A stretch of 64,000 bases of DNA from the NCBI RefSeq assembly GCF_005577435.1, contig NZ_CP040396.1, positions 4,047,001 through 4,111,000 of the forward strand, written 5' to 3'. The notes below the pieces were generated by a model. That model did no database searches. It saw only the letters and a program-made list of their open reading frames with translations, and was not told where the DNA came from. Of the stretch, positions 56,092-64,000 are shown in pieces; positions within the stretch are counted from its first letter, which is position 1, and the number at the start of each line of letters is the position of its first letter. The stretch comes from Paenibacillus algicola. Lineage in GTDB: Bacteria > Bacillota > Bacilli > Paenibacillales > Paenibacillaceae. Made by a program: the position numbers and the translations under genes.

Positions 56092-56514
56092 CTACCAATA
56101 CGGAATTCGGGCACCTTCGCCTCCCATCCGCAGATCGATGTAGATGCTGTCATCGTCTTGTCTGGAAGTGCTGCGCAGCTCATGCTTCAGCTCATTTCGA
56201 ACGTCCTCATCCATATTGACCCATACCAGCTCGATTCCCGCGCGGTTCTGCATTCTTCCCATAATCGCCAGCGTCTCGTCCGCTGATTGCTCATCCAGCA
56301 TCGTTGCCTTCACGCGGACACCACTCAACAGAGCATATAGTGAAAGGGCTCTCACGATCCATTCCACCTGCCGCTCATGGTTGGAGGTTACCAGCACATA
56401 ATGCACCGCCCGGCGCCGTCCCTGCCATTGCTTGATGTATCGGGCGTGCACGCCATGCACCAGCGCAACGGCTGCAGCGTATGTGATCAGGATGCCTAGC
56501 AAGTGGGCAACCAT
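56092..56514 (-). CDS. Small membrane-anchored protein of unknown function
   Basis: 140 residues from the ATG at 56514, eight bases after AAGGAGG; the GTG at 56523 is too close to that site. One membrane helix (about 2-22), a short basic stretch (YIKQWQGRRRA) and a soluble alpha/beta domain with YVLVTSNHERQVEWIVRAL and VKATMLDEQSADETLAIMGRMQNRAGIELVWV, suggesting a Rossmann-like fold facing the cytoplasm. I do not recognise the family. It lies between comFA and a secreted protein gene and has its own terminator. Confidence 0.7.
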   Translation of the reverse strand: MVAHLLGILITYAAAVALVHGVHARYIKQWQGRRRAVHYVLVTSNHERQVEWIVRALSLYALLSGVRVKATMLDEQSADETLAIMGRMQNRAGIELVWVNMDEDVRNELKHELRSTSRQDDDSIYIDLRMGGEGARIPYW

Positions 56515-56690
56515 GAGACTCACCTCCTTCGTATACAGCAGTATATGCTGCCACCTCCAGCAAGGTGAGTGAATGCCCAGGTAGTGCTGATTAATATATA
56601 ATACGAACTGTTTCTAACATTATATCTGCGGGTATTATAAATTTGGCATTATATGGTGTCTAAATCACTTACATATTGGAGGCGTGTAAT

Positions 56691-57230
56691 ATGAAAAAGT
56701 CTGCTTACGTACTTAGCGGAGTCTTGATTGGTGCTGTACTCTCTACAACAACTGTAGCTATGGCAGACCAGGTTAAAAGCATGATCGGCAAAAAAGTAGC
56801 CGGGGAGTACACAGTTAATGTCAACGGCAAGCTTTTGACCGACAAAGCTATTGTGGTGGATAACAAAGCCCATGTACCTCTTCGAAGCGTTAATGACTCC
56901 CTGGGCGGTTCCCTGAACATTAACGGCAGAACCATCATTATCAAGACAGAAATCCCCAAAGACACTGCAATCCCGGTCAGCAACAATAAATACCTGGGAA
57001 AAAGCAAAACCGAGATTGAAACAACATTAAAAATTTTAAAAGAAGATGTTTTGCAGGAAGCACTGGATGCCCGTGATCGCGTCACGGCCGAAATCAACCG
57101 ACTGAAGCTCGCAGAGACGCCTGAAATGATTTCTTTCTGGGAAGAGCAGCTAGTGGAGCACAACAAATCTATTGTTGGAATTCAAGCTGATATTGCTGAA
57201 GCAGAAGCCGCCCTTGCAGCAGTTAAATAA
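56691..57230 (+). CDS. Secreted stalk-domain (copper amine oxidase N-like) protein
   Basis: 179 residues from the ATG at 56691, GGAGG eight bases upstream. Signal peptide (about 1-25, KKSAYVLSGVLIGAVLSTTTVAMA). Residues 40-85 (VNGKLLTDKAIVVDNKAHVPLRSVNDSLGG) match half of a copper-amine-oxidase N-terminal fold, a non-catalytic module abundant in Paenibacillus. The C-terminal half (about 105-179) is a long coiled coil. A role on the cell surface is likely; the partner is unknown. It is the only plus-strand gene in the right half. Confidence 0.85.
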   Translation: MKKSAYVLSGVLIGAVLSTTTVAMADQVKSMIGKKVAGEYTVNVNGKLLTDKAIVVDNKAHVPLRSVNDSLGGSLNINGRTIIIKTEIPKDTAIPVSNNKYLGKSKTEIETTLKILKEDVLQEALDARDRVTAEINRLKLAETPEMISFWEEQLVEHNKSIVGIQADIAEAEAALAAVK

Positions 57231-57243
57231 GAACACCTTCATC

Positions 57244-57263
57244 AGAGCCCTTCAGGGCTCTTT
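57244..57263 (+). terminator. Intrinsic terminator of the secreted stalk-domain gene
   Basis: AGAGCCC (57244-57250), four-base loop, GGGCTCT (57255-57261) and a T-run. Confidence 0.88.
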
Positions 57264-57289
57264 TGCATTTATGCGCCTCCCCCCAACGC

Positions 57290-57316
57290 AAAAAGGAACC
57301 GCCCTCCGGCGATTCC
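57290..57316 (-). terminator. Intrinsic terminator of degU
   Basis: Minus strand GGAATCGCC pairs with GGCGGTTCC (one G-T pair) and five Ts follow; about 40 bases beyond the stop. Confidence 0.82.
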
Positions 57317-57357
57317 CCTCCATCCGCAAGCGGCCCCCATACCTTGGGACATGCCGC

Positions 57358-58080
57358 TTACAGCGTCACCCAGCCATACTTGATAGAGTTGATCACGGCC
57401 TGCGTGCGGTCGTCGACCTCCATCTTCTGCAAAATGCTGCTGACATGGTTCTTTACGGTTTTCTCACTAATGAACAGGTACTCCCCGATCATCTTGTTGC
57501 TCTTGCCCTCCGCCATCAGGCGCAGCACTTCCGCCTCCCGGCGGGTGAGCGGATTGTTGTCGCCTGCGACAAATTTCACGCCGGCTTCACGCGACGTGCC
57601 CTCGGCCATCGCGCCCGCTTCATTGACATAAGTCATGCGGCGCAGCTGCTGAATGAGCTTGCCAGTCACCTTTGGATGGATAAAAGCAAAGCCCTCGTGC
57701 ACCGAGCGGATCGCGTTGATGAGCGACTCGGCCTCCATATCCTTCAACAGATACCCGTTCGCCCCTTTGCGAAGCGTCTCAAACACGTAGCTTTCATCAT
57801 CATGAATCGATAGAATAATGACCTTGATCTCCGGGAACATTTCACGTAGCTTCTCCGTTGCCTGCACGCCGTTCTCGGTCGGCATATTAATATCCATCAG
57901 CACGATATCCGGCTTCTCGACATTGCAGAATTCCAGCACCTGAATGCCGTCTCCGCATTCGCCGATGACGTCGATATCGTCCTCCATATTCAGAATTCGT
58001 TTCAGTCCTTCGCGGAACAGCTGATGATCGTCCGCCAGAAGCACTTTAATGACCGGTTTTTCATTATCCATAAGCTCCAT
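57358..58080 (-). CDS. degU: DegU response regulator
   Basis: 240 residues. NarL/FixJ type: receiver domain with acidic pair D17/D18 (LLADDHQLFREG), phospho-acceptor in VLMDINMP, switch K in LLKD, then a linker and a LuxR-type HTH (LTRREAEVLRLMAEGKSNKMIGEYLFISEKTVKNH). Regulates degradative enzymes, motility and competence. AAAGGAG lies seven bases before the ATG; gap of four bases to degS. Confidence 0.96.
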   Translation of the reverse strand: MELMDNEKPVIKVLLADDHQLFREGLKRILNMEDDIDVIGECGDGIQVLEFCNVEKPDIVLMDINMPTENGVQATEKLREMFPEIKVIILSIHDDESYVFETLRKGANGYLLKDMEAESLINAIRSVHEGFAFIHPKVTGKLIQQLRRMTYVNEAGAMAEGTSREAGVKFVAGDNNPLTRREAEVLRLMAEGKSNKMIGEYLFISEKTVKNHVSSILQKMEVDDRTQAVINSIKYGWVTL

Positions 58081-58084
58081 CCTG

Positions 58085-59239
58085 TTACTCCTTTCTCTTC
58101 TCTACGTTCGTCGGGATGTGGATCACGATCTTGGTGCCCTCATTCTCGGCGGAATTGATCTCCATTCTCCCTTCAAGCAGCTCGACCCTCTCGCGCATGC
58201 CGATTAATCCAAAGTGGTCCTTGCTCTTCTGCTCCAGCAATTCGACCTTGAAGCCCAGTCCATTGTCCTGGACCACAATCTTAATCATCTGGGCCTGGTA
58301 GGTCAGCTCCACCAGCACGTACGTCGGATAGGCATGCTTGGCCGCATTCGAAAGGCCCTCCTGGACCAGCCGGTACACCGCCGCCTCCATGGCTGAAGAA
58401 AGGCGATGCTCATTGCCCCTTGTCTCGAACAACGTACGGATCTTTGTTTTTTCCTCAAAATCATGCACGTACTTGCGAAGAGTAGGAATAAGTCCCAAAT
58501 CATCGAGAGCCATGGGACGCAGGTTAAAAATCACCTTGCGCATTTCCTCCAGGCTGGATCGAACCTGTCCCTTCAAATCTACTATTTCGTCCTGCACCAT
58601 CTTAATTTCCTGCTTCGTCAGCATTCTTTCCACAATTTCTGTCCGCAGCACCAGATTCGCCAGCAGCTGGGCAGGGCCATCGTGAATTTCACGCGCAATT
58701 CGCTTCCGCTCTTCCTCTTGGGCTAATATAATCTTCAAGCCAATGACCTGGCGGTTCTTGGCAGACTCAATAATGCGGGATACCTGTCCAAGCTCACCCG
58801 ACAAATATTCCAGCACTACGCCCATTTGAGAGCCAATGGATTCCGCGCGTTCCACCGAATGCTCAACGTTTCGCACCCTTTTTTGCAGCTCATCCCGCCG
58901 CGCCTTCAGGTACATTTCTTTCTCGCGGTAGATCATAAGATCAAGCTGAAGCTGTGTTGCCTTTTCATACGCCTGTTTGATGTCCTCTTCCTTATACCGG
59001 ACGAAATCCCGGCTGACCTCTGTCAGCCGGATCCGGGAGCGGCGGTAGTTCATCTCCAGCTGGTCCACCTTTTCCAAGGTTTCCGTCGTTTCCTTCAATA
59101 CCTGCTGCAGTTCCTGATTGAGAGACACCAGCTCATCGCGGGCCGTCTCCAATATTTCAAACATCTGGTATTTGCTGTCCTCCATCACCTGGATGGCGTT
59201 CTTTATGACACGATCAATGGCATCAGCTTGATAATCCAC
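58085..59239 (-). CDS. degS: DegS sensor kinase
   Basis: 384 residues; GTG start (GTG GAT TAT) with GGAG eight bases upstream. Cytoplasmic, no membrane helix. Long N-terminal coiled-coil sensor (1-170), a HisKA_3 domain with EERKRIAREIHDGPAQLLANL (phospho-His in REIHD) and a HATPase_c domain (DNGLGF, GLIGMRERVELLEG). Forms the DegS-DegU pair; next to the flagellar and competence genes as in B. subtilis. Confidence 0.96.
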   Translation of the reverse strand: MDYQADAIDRVIKNAIQVMEDSKYQMFEILETARDELVSLNQELQQVLKETTETLEKVDQLEMNYRRSRIRLTEVSRDFVRYKEEDIKQAYEKATQLQLDLMIYREKEMYLKARRDELQKRVRNVEHSVERAESIGSQMGVVLEYLSGELGQVSRIIESAKNRQVIGLKIILAQEEERKRIAREIHDGPAQLLANLVLRTEIVERMLTKQEIKMVQDEIVDLKGQVRSSLEEMRKVIFNLRPMALDDLGLIPTLRKYVHDFEEKTKIRTLFETRGNEHRLSSAMEAAVYRLVQEGLSNAAKHAYPTYVLVELTYQAQMIKIVVQDNGLGFKVELLEQKSKDHFGLIGMRERVELLEGRMEINSAENEGTKIVIHIPTNVEKRKE

Positions 59240-59285
59240 GCACTCTACTCCATTTCTAACGTTTCATACTACACATCATACCATA

Positions 59286-61985
59286 TCATGATTGGATCGT
59301 AACGGTCTTGTTATTGTTGTCCCATTTTACAGTCAGTCCTAGCTGTTCAGAAACGACACGAAGTGGGACTAAAGTCCTTCCACTTACAATCATCGGTGCT
59401 ACGGAGGACGTCATTCGCTTCCCATTTAGCACCAGCTCCTTCTTCCCGACCGTCAGCTCCAGCAGCTTGCTGCCCCGCAAAACCGTCACGCGTTGATCTG
59501 CTCCGCTCCAGCCGGCCTGGCCGCCAAAGGCATCCAGCACGAAGCGGATCGGCACGTAAGTCGTCCCGTCCTTGAGCAGCGGTGCTGCGTCAGTAGCGAT
59601 CTTGGTGCCGTTCACCGTCATCGATTTCTGTCCGATGCTCATCTGCGCGGTTCCTGTCGGCAATCCGGCATCACTCGACAAGGATGGCATCATAAACGAG
59701 AGATTGTCAAAAGCAACCGAGCCCGTCGCCGACCGCTCATCCTGCCCTTCTTCGACATTGACTACATAGACCCGCTTCAGCTGCGCAGGAAAAGCAATCC
59801 CGTAGGCGCTCAAATCCACATTTAATGTTTTCCAGCCGCTCCAGTCGATCATTTTGGCCAGATCTACATAAGCGGTCTTGCCGTTCTTGTCCTTAAACTC
59901 TGCGCGAAGCCAATTGAAGCTGGTGTCTCCCTTCACATCCAGCGACATGGAGGCTGCGGTGGCAGGCACGCTTTTGCCTGTCGTACCGTTAAACTCGGCG
60001 TAGGCGTACATTTTCTGACCGATGCCGCCGGTCATATCATAATCCAGCTTCAGCACCTTCGAGCGATTGTTGGTATCATTATCCTGTACAATGGCAGCCT
60101 TGCCGGTCACTGCGGCAACATTGGTCGTAAAGCTGATGGGATAGCTTGTATATTCAAAATCCTCCCACATGCTTTCAGCAGCACTCGACAGCACTACTAC
60201 GGTGCTGAAGCCGTCATAGCGGGCAATGGCATAGCCGACCTGTGTCCCCGGGTTCACCGAGGATACCGTGAGCTGTCCGTTCGCGACCTTGCCCTGGAAC
60301 CCAGAGAACTCCCATTGCAGGGCGCTGTCCGGTACATCAACACTTGAACCGTTGTTCAGCACGGCCGTAACCGGCACCGATACCGTTGTTCCCGCTGCGA
60401 GCGGTGCGGAAGGCGTACCGGCGCGAAGCTCCTTTATATCCTCACTGCCGAGCACCGTGACCTTCATCGATGCTGAGGCACTGCCGCTGGCTGCACTCAA
60501 TGTGGAGGTTCCCGGCTTGACCGCCGTAATGGTGCTTCCATTAACCTTAAGACTGCCGCTGCTCGATTTCCATGAGGTATTCACACTGCCCATATCCACC
60601 GGATTGTAGTACGTGTCGTATCCTTTTAACTGATACTGCCCTGCCTGCCCGATCAGGAGCGTAGTGTCGCCGCTGATCTTGACTCCCTTCAGCGACCCCT
60701 TGGGCGCTGTCGAAAAAACACCCAGTGCATTCACGATACTCCGCTGTGCGGTGCCGTATTCGGTGTTGAACGTCAGCTTCGTGGAACCTTCAGCAAGCGG
60801 ACGATGAACCATCGTTGTGGAGCCGCCGCCATCCAGATTCAGCCCCTTCCACACCCCGATGCTGACCATAAATTCCTGCAGCTGACTCAAAGACATTCCT
60901 GCACTGCTGCTATTCTTCTGGGCCGTGACCAGATAAATATAGCGGTTGTCCTTGGAATAGCCTACAGCCGTCCGTGCTCGCGTCCCGCCAATGCTGCTGA
61001 CATCTCTCGTGAAGGACGACGCCTTGCCCCCATTGACCAGCAAAGTGTGTCCCCCGATCATCATCTGCAGGCTGTCCGGGTTCACCCGGGCGCCGCTTTG
61101 CTTAGATACCAGCGAATAATTAGCAGTCAGAGTCTGACCCACCGCCAGCTGATTGCGGACGAACTCGGCCGCTTTTCCGTGTGTTCTCAGTATATAGCTG
61201 CCCTCCGGCACGGCGGAAGGAATGCCCCCCATGGAGGAAATCTCGGTAATAACGCCGTTCGTCACCATAACCTCAGTTGGCGTTGTCGAGCTGTTCGTTG
61301 GCCGCTCTATCGCCTTCCATGCGCCCGTGTAGATATATGCCGCATCCAGGTGGCTGTACTTCGAGGCTCCACCCTCCGGCACATAGGCCGACTTGTTCAT
61401 GCCCGCGAGCGGAAAGACTGCACCATTCTCTGCCTGAATACTGCCTTCAAAGGTATACTCATCCACCATAGGCTTCCCGTCCTTCGTGACCAGGAACGCG
61501 TACATGCCCTGCAGCTGGGATGGAGTCGACATCAGAATTCCGTTTCCGACCTGTCCGCCCATGGGAGCCCCTTGCCCGCCTGTAATGAAGAAATCCCCAT
61601 TTACCGCAGCAACCGCACCATTCTCCTGCGCCATGCCCCCGGTGCTCTGTCTGGCCGTGAACTGATTGTTGGTCCCGGTCATCACATCCAGCTTCACATA
61701 CTTATTGTTCAGATCCACCCGAATCACATCAGCCAGTGTCGTCTGCGTGCCGGATTTCATCTGGTACTTCATCAGCACCGCACCCGAGGTAAGGATCTCC
61801 TCGCCCAGCTTCGTGACGCTGGATGCTGACGCGGCTTCTACCACATATCCGGATAACAGTCCCTGTCCAAACGGCAGTCCGCTCCCCAGCACCGGAGTCA
61901 TGCCCATCACACCAGCCAACGTTATTACCAGCCATTTTCTACCGCCTGCCTGCTTGCCTCTGTTCCTTGCTTCCTTGCGTTTCAT
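59286..61985 (-). CDS. Secreted phosphodiester glycosidase with Big_2 and stalk domains
   Basis: 899 residues. Basic N-terminus and signal peptide (about 15-45). Residues about 90-430 form a NAGPA-like (phosphodiester glycosidase) domain: NGDFFITGGQGAPMG, RTAVGYSKDNRYIYLVTA and LNLDGGGSTTMVHRP are its conserved blocks. A Big_2-like segment (about 435-520), a galactose-binding-like region (about 600-770) and a C-terminal copper-amine-oxidase N-type stalk domain (about 795-899, TYVPIRFVLDAFGG, RTLVPLRVVSEQLG) follow. It may trim phosphodiester-linked sugars of wall polymers or exopolysaccharide. Substrate unknown. Confidence 0.88.
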   Translation of the reverse strand: MKRKEARNRGKQAGGRKWLVITLAGVMGMTPVLGSGLPFGQGLLSGYVVEAASASSVTKLGEEILTSGAVLMKYQMKSGTQTTLADVIRVDLNNKYVKLDVMTGTNNQFTARQSTGGMAQENGAVAAVNGDFFITGGQGAPMGGQVGNGILMSTPSQLQGMYAFLVTKDGKPMVDEYTFEGSIQAENGAVFPLAGMNKSAYVPEGGASKYSHLDAAYIYTGAWKAIERPTNSSTTPTEVMVTNGVITEISSMGGIPSAVPEGSYILRTHGKAAEFVRNQLAVGQTLTANYSLVSKQSGARVNPDSLQMMIGGHTLLVNGGKASSFTRDVSSIGGTRARTAVGYSKDNRYIYLVTAQKNSSSAGMSLSQLQEFMVSIGVWKGLNLDGGGSTTMVHRPLAEGSTKLTFNTEYGTAQRSIVNALGVFSTAPKGSLKGVKISGDTTLLIGQAGQYQLKGYDTYYNPVDMGSVNTSWKSSSGSLKVNGSTITAVKPGTSTLSAASGSASASMKVTVLGSEDIKELRAGTPSAPLAAGTTVSVPVTAVLNNGSSVDVPDSALQWEFSGFQGKVANGQLTVSSVNPGTQVGYAIARYDGFSTVVVLSSAAESMWEDFEYTSYPISFTTNVAAVTGKAAIVQDNDTNNRSKVLKLDYDMTGGIGQKMYAYAEFNGTTGKSVPATAASMSLDVKGDTSFNWLRAEFKDKNGKTAYVDLAKMIDWSGWKTLNVDLSAYGIAFPAQLKRVYVVNVEEGQDERSATGSVAFDNLSFMMPSLSSDAGLPTGTAQMSIGQKSMTVNGTKIATDAAPLLKDGTTYVPIRFVLDAFGGQAGWSGADQRVTVLRGSKLLELTVGKKELVLNGKRMTSSVAPMIVSGRTLVPLRVVSEQLGLTVKWDNNNKTVTIQS

Positions 61986-62132
61986 TGCTCTATGAACTCT
62001 CCCATCTATTTAGCCCAGACATGCTGAACGTTAAAGTCTCTATTTAATAGACTTCATAGATTAGGAAAAGTTACGAAAATCCTGAAAGAAATGCTAGAGT
62101 CCTTCCTCTTACTCGGTGAAAAAAACACAAAA

Positions 62133-62176
62133 AAAAGCCCGATACCCGCTCAGAAGAGCTAAGGTACCGGGCTTTG
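62133..62176 (-). terminator. Intrinsic terminator of metK
   Basis: Minus strand AAAGCCCGGTACC arm pairs with GGGTATCGGGCTTT; eight Ts follow. It begins about 19 bases beyond the stop codon. Confidence 0.92.
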
Positions 62177-62194
62177 GTAACGATCAGTTAAGAA

Positions 62195-63397
62195 TTAGAT
62201 GCCTGCTTGTTCCTTCAGGATGTCCGCTTTGTCGATACGCTCCCAAGGCAGATCCAGATCGGTACGGCCAAAATGTCCATACGCTGCAGTCTGCTTGTAG
62301 ATCGGACGACGCAGATCCAGCATGCGGATAATGCCTGCAGGACGCAGATCGAAGTTATTGCGGATCAGGGAGACGAGCTTCTCTTCGCTCACCTTGCCTG
62401 TGCCATAAGTGTCCACGCTGATCGATACCGGTGTAGCCACACCGATCGCATACGCCAGCTGGATTTCACACTTGTCAGCAAGGCCTGCAGCGACGAGGTT
62501 CTTCGCCACATAACGTGCTGCATACGCTGCAGAACGGTCAACCTTCGTCGGATCCTTACCGGAGAACGCACCGCCGCCATGACGGGCATAACCGCCGTAG
62601 GTATCTACGATAATCTTCCGTCCGGTCAGACCGGCATCCCCTTGAGGACCGCCAATGACGAAGCGCCCTGTCGGGTTAATATAATATTTCGTCTCGCCGT
62701 CCAGCAGCTCTGCCGGAACAACAGGAAGAATAACTTGTTCTTTAATATCCTTCTGGATTTGCTCCAGAGTCACTTCTTCAGCATGCTGTGTAGATACAAC
62801 AATGGCATCGACACGCACTGGCTGATCGCCATCATATTCGATCGTTACTTGCGTCTTACCGTCCGGACGCAGGTAATCCAGTGTACCGTTCTTACGCACT
62901 TCCGACAAGCGGCGTGCAATACGATGGGACAAGGCGATCGGAAGCGGCATCAGCTCCGGGGTTTCATTCGTTGCGAAGCCGAACATCAGGCCTTGGTCAC
63001 CCGCACCAATGTTCTCGGTTTCCTTATCCATCTGGGCAGGATCACGATTCTCCAGCGCCGCGTTTACGCCTTGGGCGATATCCGCAGACTGTTCATTCAA
63101 GGATGTCAACACCGCACAGGTGTTGAAGTCAAAACCGTATTTAGCACGGGTATACCCGATTTCTTTCACGGTATTGCGTACGATGGACGGAATGTCCACA
63201 TATTCGGATTTGGTGCTGATTTCACCGATAACCAAAACCAGACCAGTAGCTACAGATACCTCGCATGCAACGCGCGCGTTGGGATCGTTGGCCAAAAAAG
63301 CGTCGAGTACAGCATCGGAAATCTGGTCACAGATCTTGTCCGGATGGCCTTCCGTCACGGATTCCGAGGTAAACAAGCGGCGCCCTTTTAAAGTCAT
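62195..63397 (-). CDS. metK: S-adenosylmethionine synthetase
   Basis: 400 residues from the ATG at 63397, with GGGAGG nine bases upstream; the frame also has a TTG three codons earlier, too close to the site. It makes SAM from methionine and [24 protein letters not shown] (ATP and metal residues), [10 protein letters not shown] and the P-loop-like [22 protein letters not shown] signature are intact. Stands alone behind a strong promoter and a leader hairpin. Confidence 0.97.
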   Translation of the reverse strand: MTLKGRRLFTSESVTEGHPDKICDQISDAVLDAFLANDPNARVACEVSVATGLVLVIGEISTKSEYVDIPSIVRNTVKEIGYTRAKYGFDFNTCAVLTSLNEQSADIAQGVNAALENRDPAQMDKETENIGAGDQGLMFGFATNETPELMPLPIALSHRIARRLSEVRKNGTLDYLRPDGKTQVTIEYDGDQPVRVDAIVVSTQHAEEVTLEQIQKDIKEQVILPVVPAELLDGETKYYINPTGRFVIGGPQGDAGLTGRKIIVDTYGGYARHGGGAFSGKDPTKVDRSAAYAARYVAKNLVAAGLADKCEIQLAYAIGVATPVSISVDTYGTGKVSEEKLVSLIRNNFDLRPAGIIRMLDLRRPIYKQTAAYGHFGRTDLDLPWERIDKADILKEQAGI

Positions 63398-63450
63398 AAA
63401 GATCAACCTCCCATATGGATAGTGTGTTTAACAACGACAAGTCTTACACA

Positions 63451-63481
63451 AAAAATGAACCTTTTCCGATTGGAAAAGGTT
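63451..63481 (-). terminator. Terminator-like hairpin in the metK leader
   Basis: Minus strand AACCTTTTCC, loop AATC, GGAAAAGGTT (63458-63481), then CATTTTTTG. It lies after the metK promoter and before its ribosome site, so it could attenuate metK, or it may end the spore-protein transcript. Both roles may hold. Confidence 0.75.
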
Positions 63482-63503
63482 TGATGTACAATCCTCAACA
63501 TGC

Positions 63504-63532
63504 ATAATATCGTATTTAATACCTGGTGTCAA
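63504..63532 (-). promoter_or_regulatory. Sigma-A promoter of metK
   Basis: Minus strand TTGACA (63527-63532), exactly 17 bases, TATTAT (63504-63509). Confidence 0.82.
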
Positions 63533-63594
63533 TCCAGATAGCCACCACTTTATATAGGGTATGCTGCACGGTGTTGAAACGTACCTTGCAAGGA

Positions 63595-63897
63595 TCAATC
63601 TCCCAACGAGCCGAACATCCCCTGCTCCGCCTGGCGGACCAGTCGCTTCGTAATTTCTCCGCCGACAGAACCATTTTGACGCGAGGTATAATGCCCCCAT
63701 CCAGGTCTGCGGGAAGTATTGTAGCCCCTGGTACCCATCTCGCCGAGCTCTCCGCCAAATTCCGTGTCGGCGCCATAGGCAGTAGGTGAGGAATGAGGAA
63801 TAATACCAAATTCGGCGGCGATTTCATACTTCATTTGATGCAGCATATGCCGGCTTTCTGGAACGACTTGCCGCTGTCTTGCATTTCTGCTGGCCAT
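63595..63897 (-). CDS. Alpha/beta-type small acid-soluble spore protein, long variant
   Basis: 100 residues, where members usually have 60-72. The conserved ends are intact: [15 protein letters not shown] (18-32, with the spore-protease site E29-F30-G31-I32) and [18 protein letters not shown] (75-92). Between them is an extra Gly/Arg/Tyr-rich stretch of about 40 residues (33-73). These proteins coat and protect DNA in the dormant spore. AGGAGG lies nine bases before the ATG and a CATACTA box further up. Confidence 0.92.
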   Translation of the reverse strand: MASRNARQRQVVPESRHMLHQMKYEIAAEFGIIPHSSPTAYGADTEFGGELGEMGTRGYNTSRRPGWGHYTSRQNGSVGGEITKRLVRQAEQGMFGSLGD

Positions 63898-63935
63898 GGT
63901 TCACACACCTCCTGGAATAATAACATTCTCAACGA

Positions 63936-63942
63936 TAGTATG
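63936..63942 (-). promoter_or_regulatory. Sigma-G-like -10 of the spore protein gene
   Basis: CATACTA on the minus strand, the typical sigma-G -10, about 39 bases before the ATG. The -35 at 17-18 bases is only a partial match. Confidence 0.55.
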
Positions 63943-64000
63943 TGACCGTACTCAGGCCTTCACACGTATAAATGACTGCCTATCCTGGCAATAATTATAA

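Noticed and set aside
63398..63594. S-box (SAM-I) riboswitch before metK
   Set aside because: The conserved core and the four-way helix arrangement are absent, and the space between promoter and start is too short.

Overview
The window looks like the chromosome of a spore-forming, motile Gram-positive bacterium, most likely a Paenibacillus or close relative. The grounds are an alpha/beta-type spore protein with a sigma-G-like -10, the gene order secA-prfB / hpf / flagellin / csrA-fliW / flgLKNM / yvyF / comF / degUS as in Bacillus subtilis, secreted proteins with copper-amine-oxidase-type stalk domains, and strong AGGAGG ribosome sites. Genus is inferred from gene content; no 16S rRNA is present.

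Layout. 1-9.0 kb: a type IV pilus operon on the minus strand (pilB, pilT, pilC, major pilin, prepilin peptidase, a pilM-pilN fusion, the start of pilO). It is interrupted on both sides of the prepilin peptidase leader by a 1.6-kb non-coding stretch full of repeats. 9.3-17.0 kb: a divergent 1491-residue surface protein (probable adhesin) and three minor-pilin-like genes. 17.1-17.9 kb: an esterase. 18-26.4 kb: a complete arginine operon argC-J-B-D-F-G-H. 26.7-30.5 kb: a chemotaxis receptor, a YitT-type membrane protein and prfB with its programmed frameshift. 30.7-34.6 kb: secA, hpf, a cold-shock gene. 35.3-36.7 kb: an IS256-family insertion sequence. 36.7-44.3 kb: six sugar genes that together make a full legionaminic-acid-type pathway, led by a Maf flagellin glycosyltransferase. 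44.5-52.9 kb: late flagellar genes with three well-formed sigma-D promoters and a CsrA/FliW control module. 53-56 kb: comFC and comFA. 56-62 kb: small membrane and secreted proteins, degU/degS and a large secreted phosphodiester glycosidase. 62.2-64 kb: metK and a long-form spore protein.

How it fits together. The left third builds a surface machine: ATPases (PilB with two predicted c-di-GMP-binding MshEN motifs, PilT), platform PilC, the PilM/N/O assembly, one major and three minor pilin-like proteins and a candidate tip or surface adhesin. The centre-right builds and decorates the flagellum: sigma-D drives flagellin, flaG-fliD-fliS-fliT and flgM onwards; FliW and CsrA tune flagellin translation through a hairpin visible in the hag leader; legionaminic acid made by the sugar genes is probably attached to flagellin by Maf.

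The most unusual sequence is 2.67-4.26 kb: a near-identical 215-bp GC-rich element in two direct copies, each with a 15-bp perfect hairpin and G-rich tract, enclosing a low-complexity ACTT-rich tract and a nested palindrome whose four core motifs are spaced exactly 50 bp within each arm.
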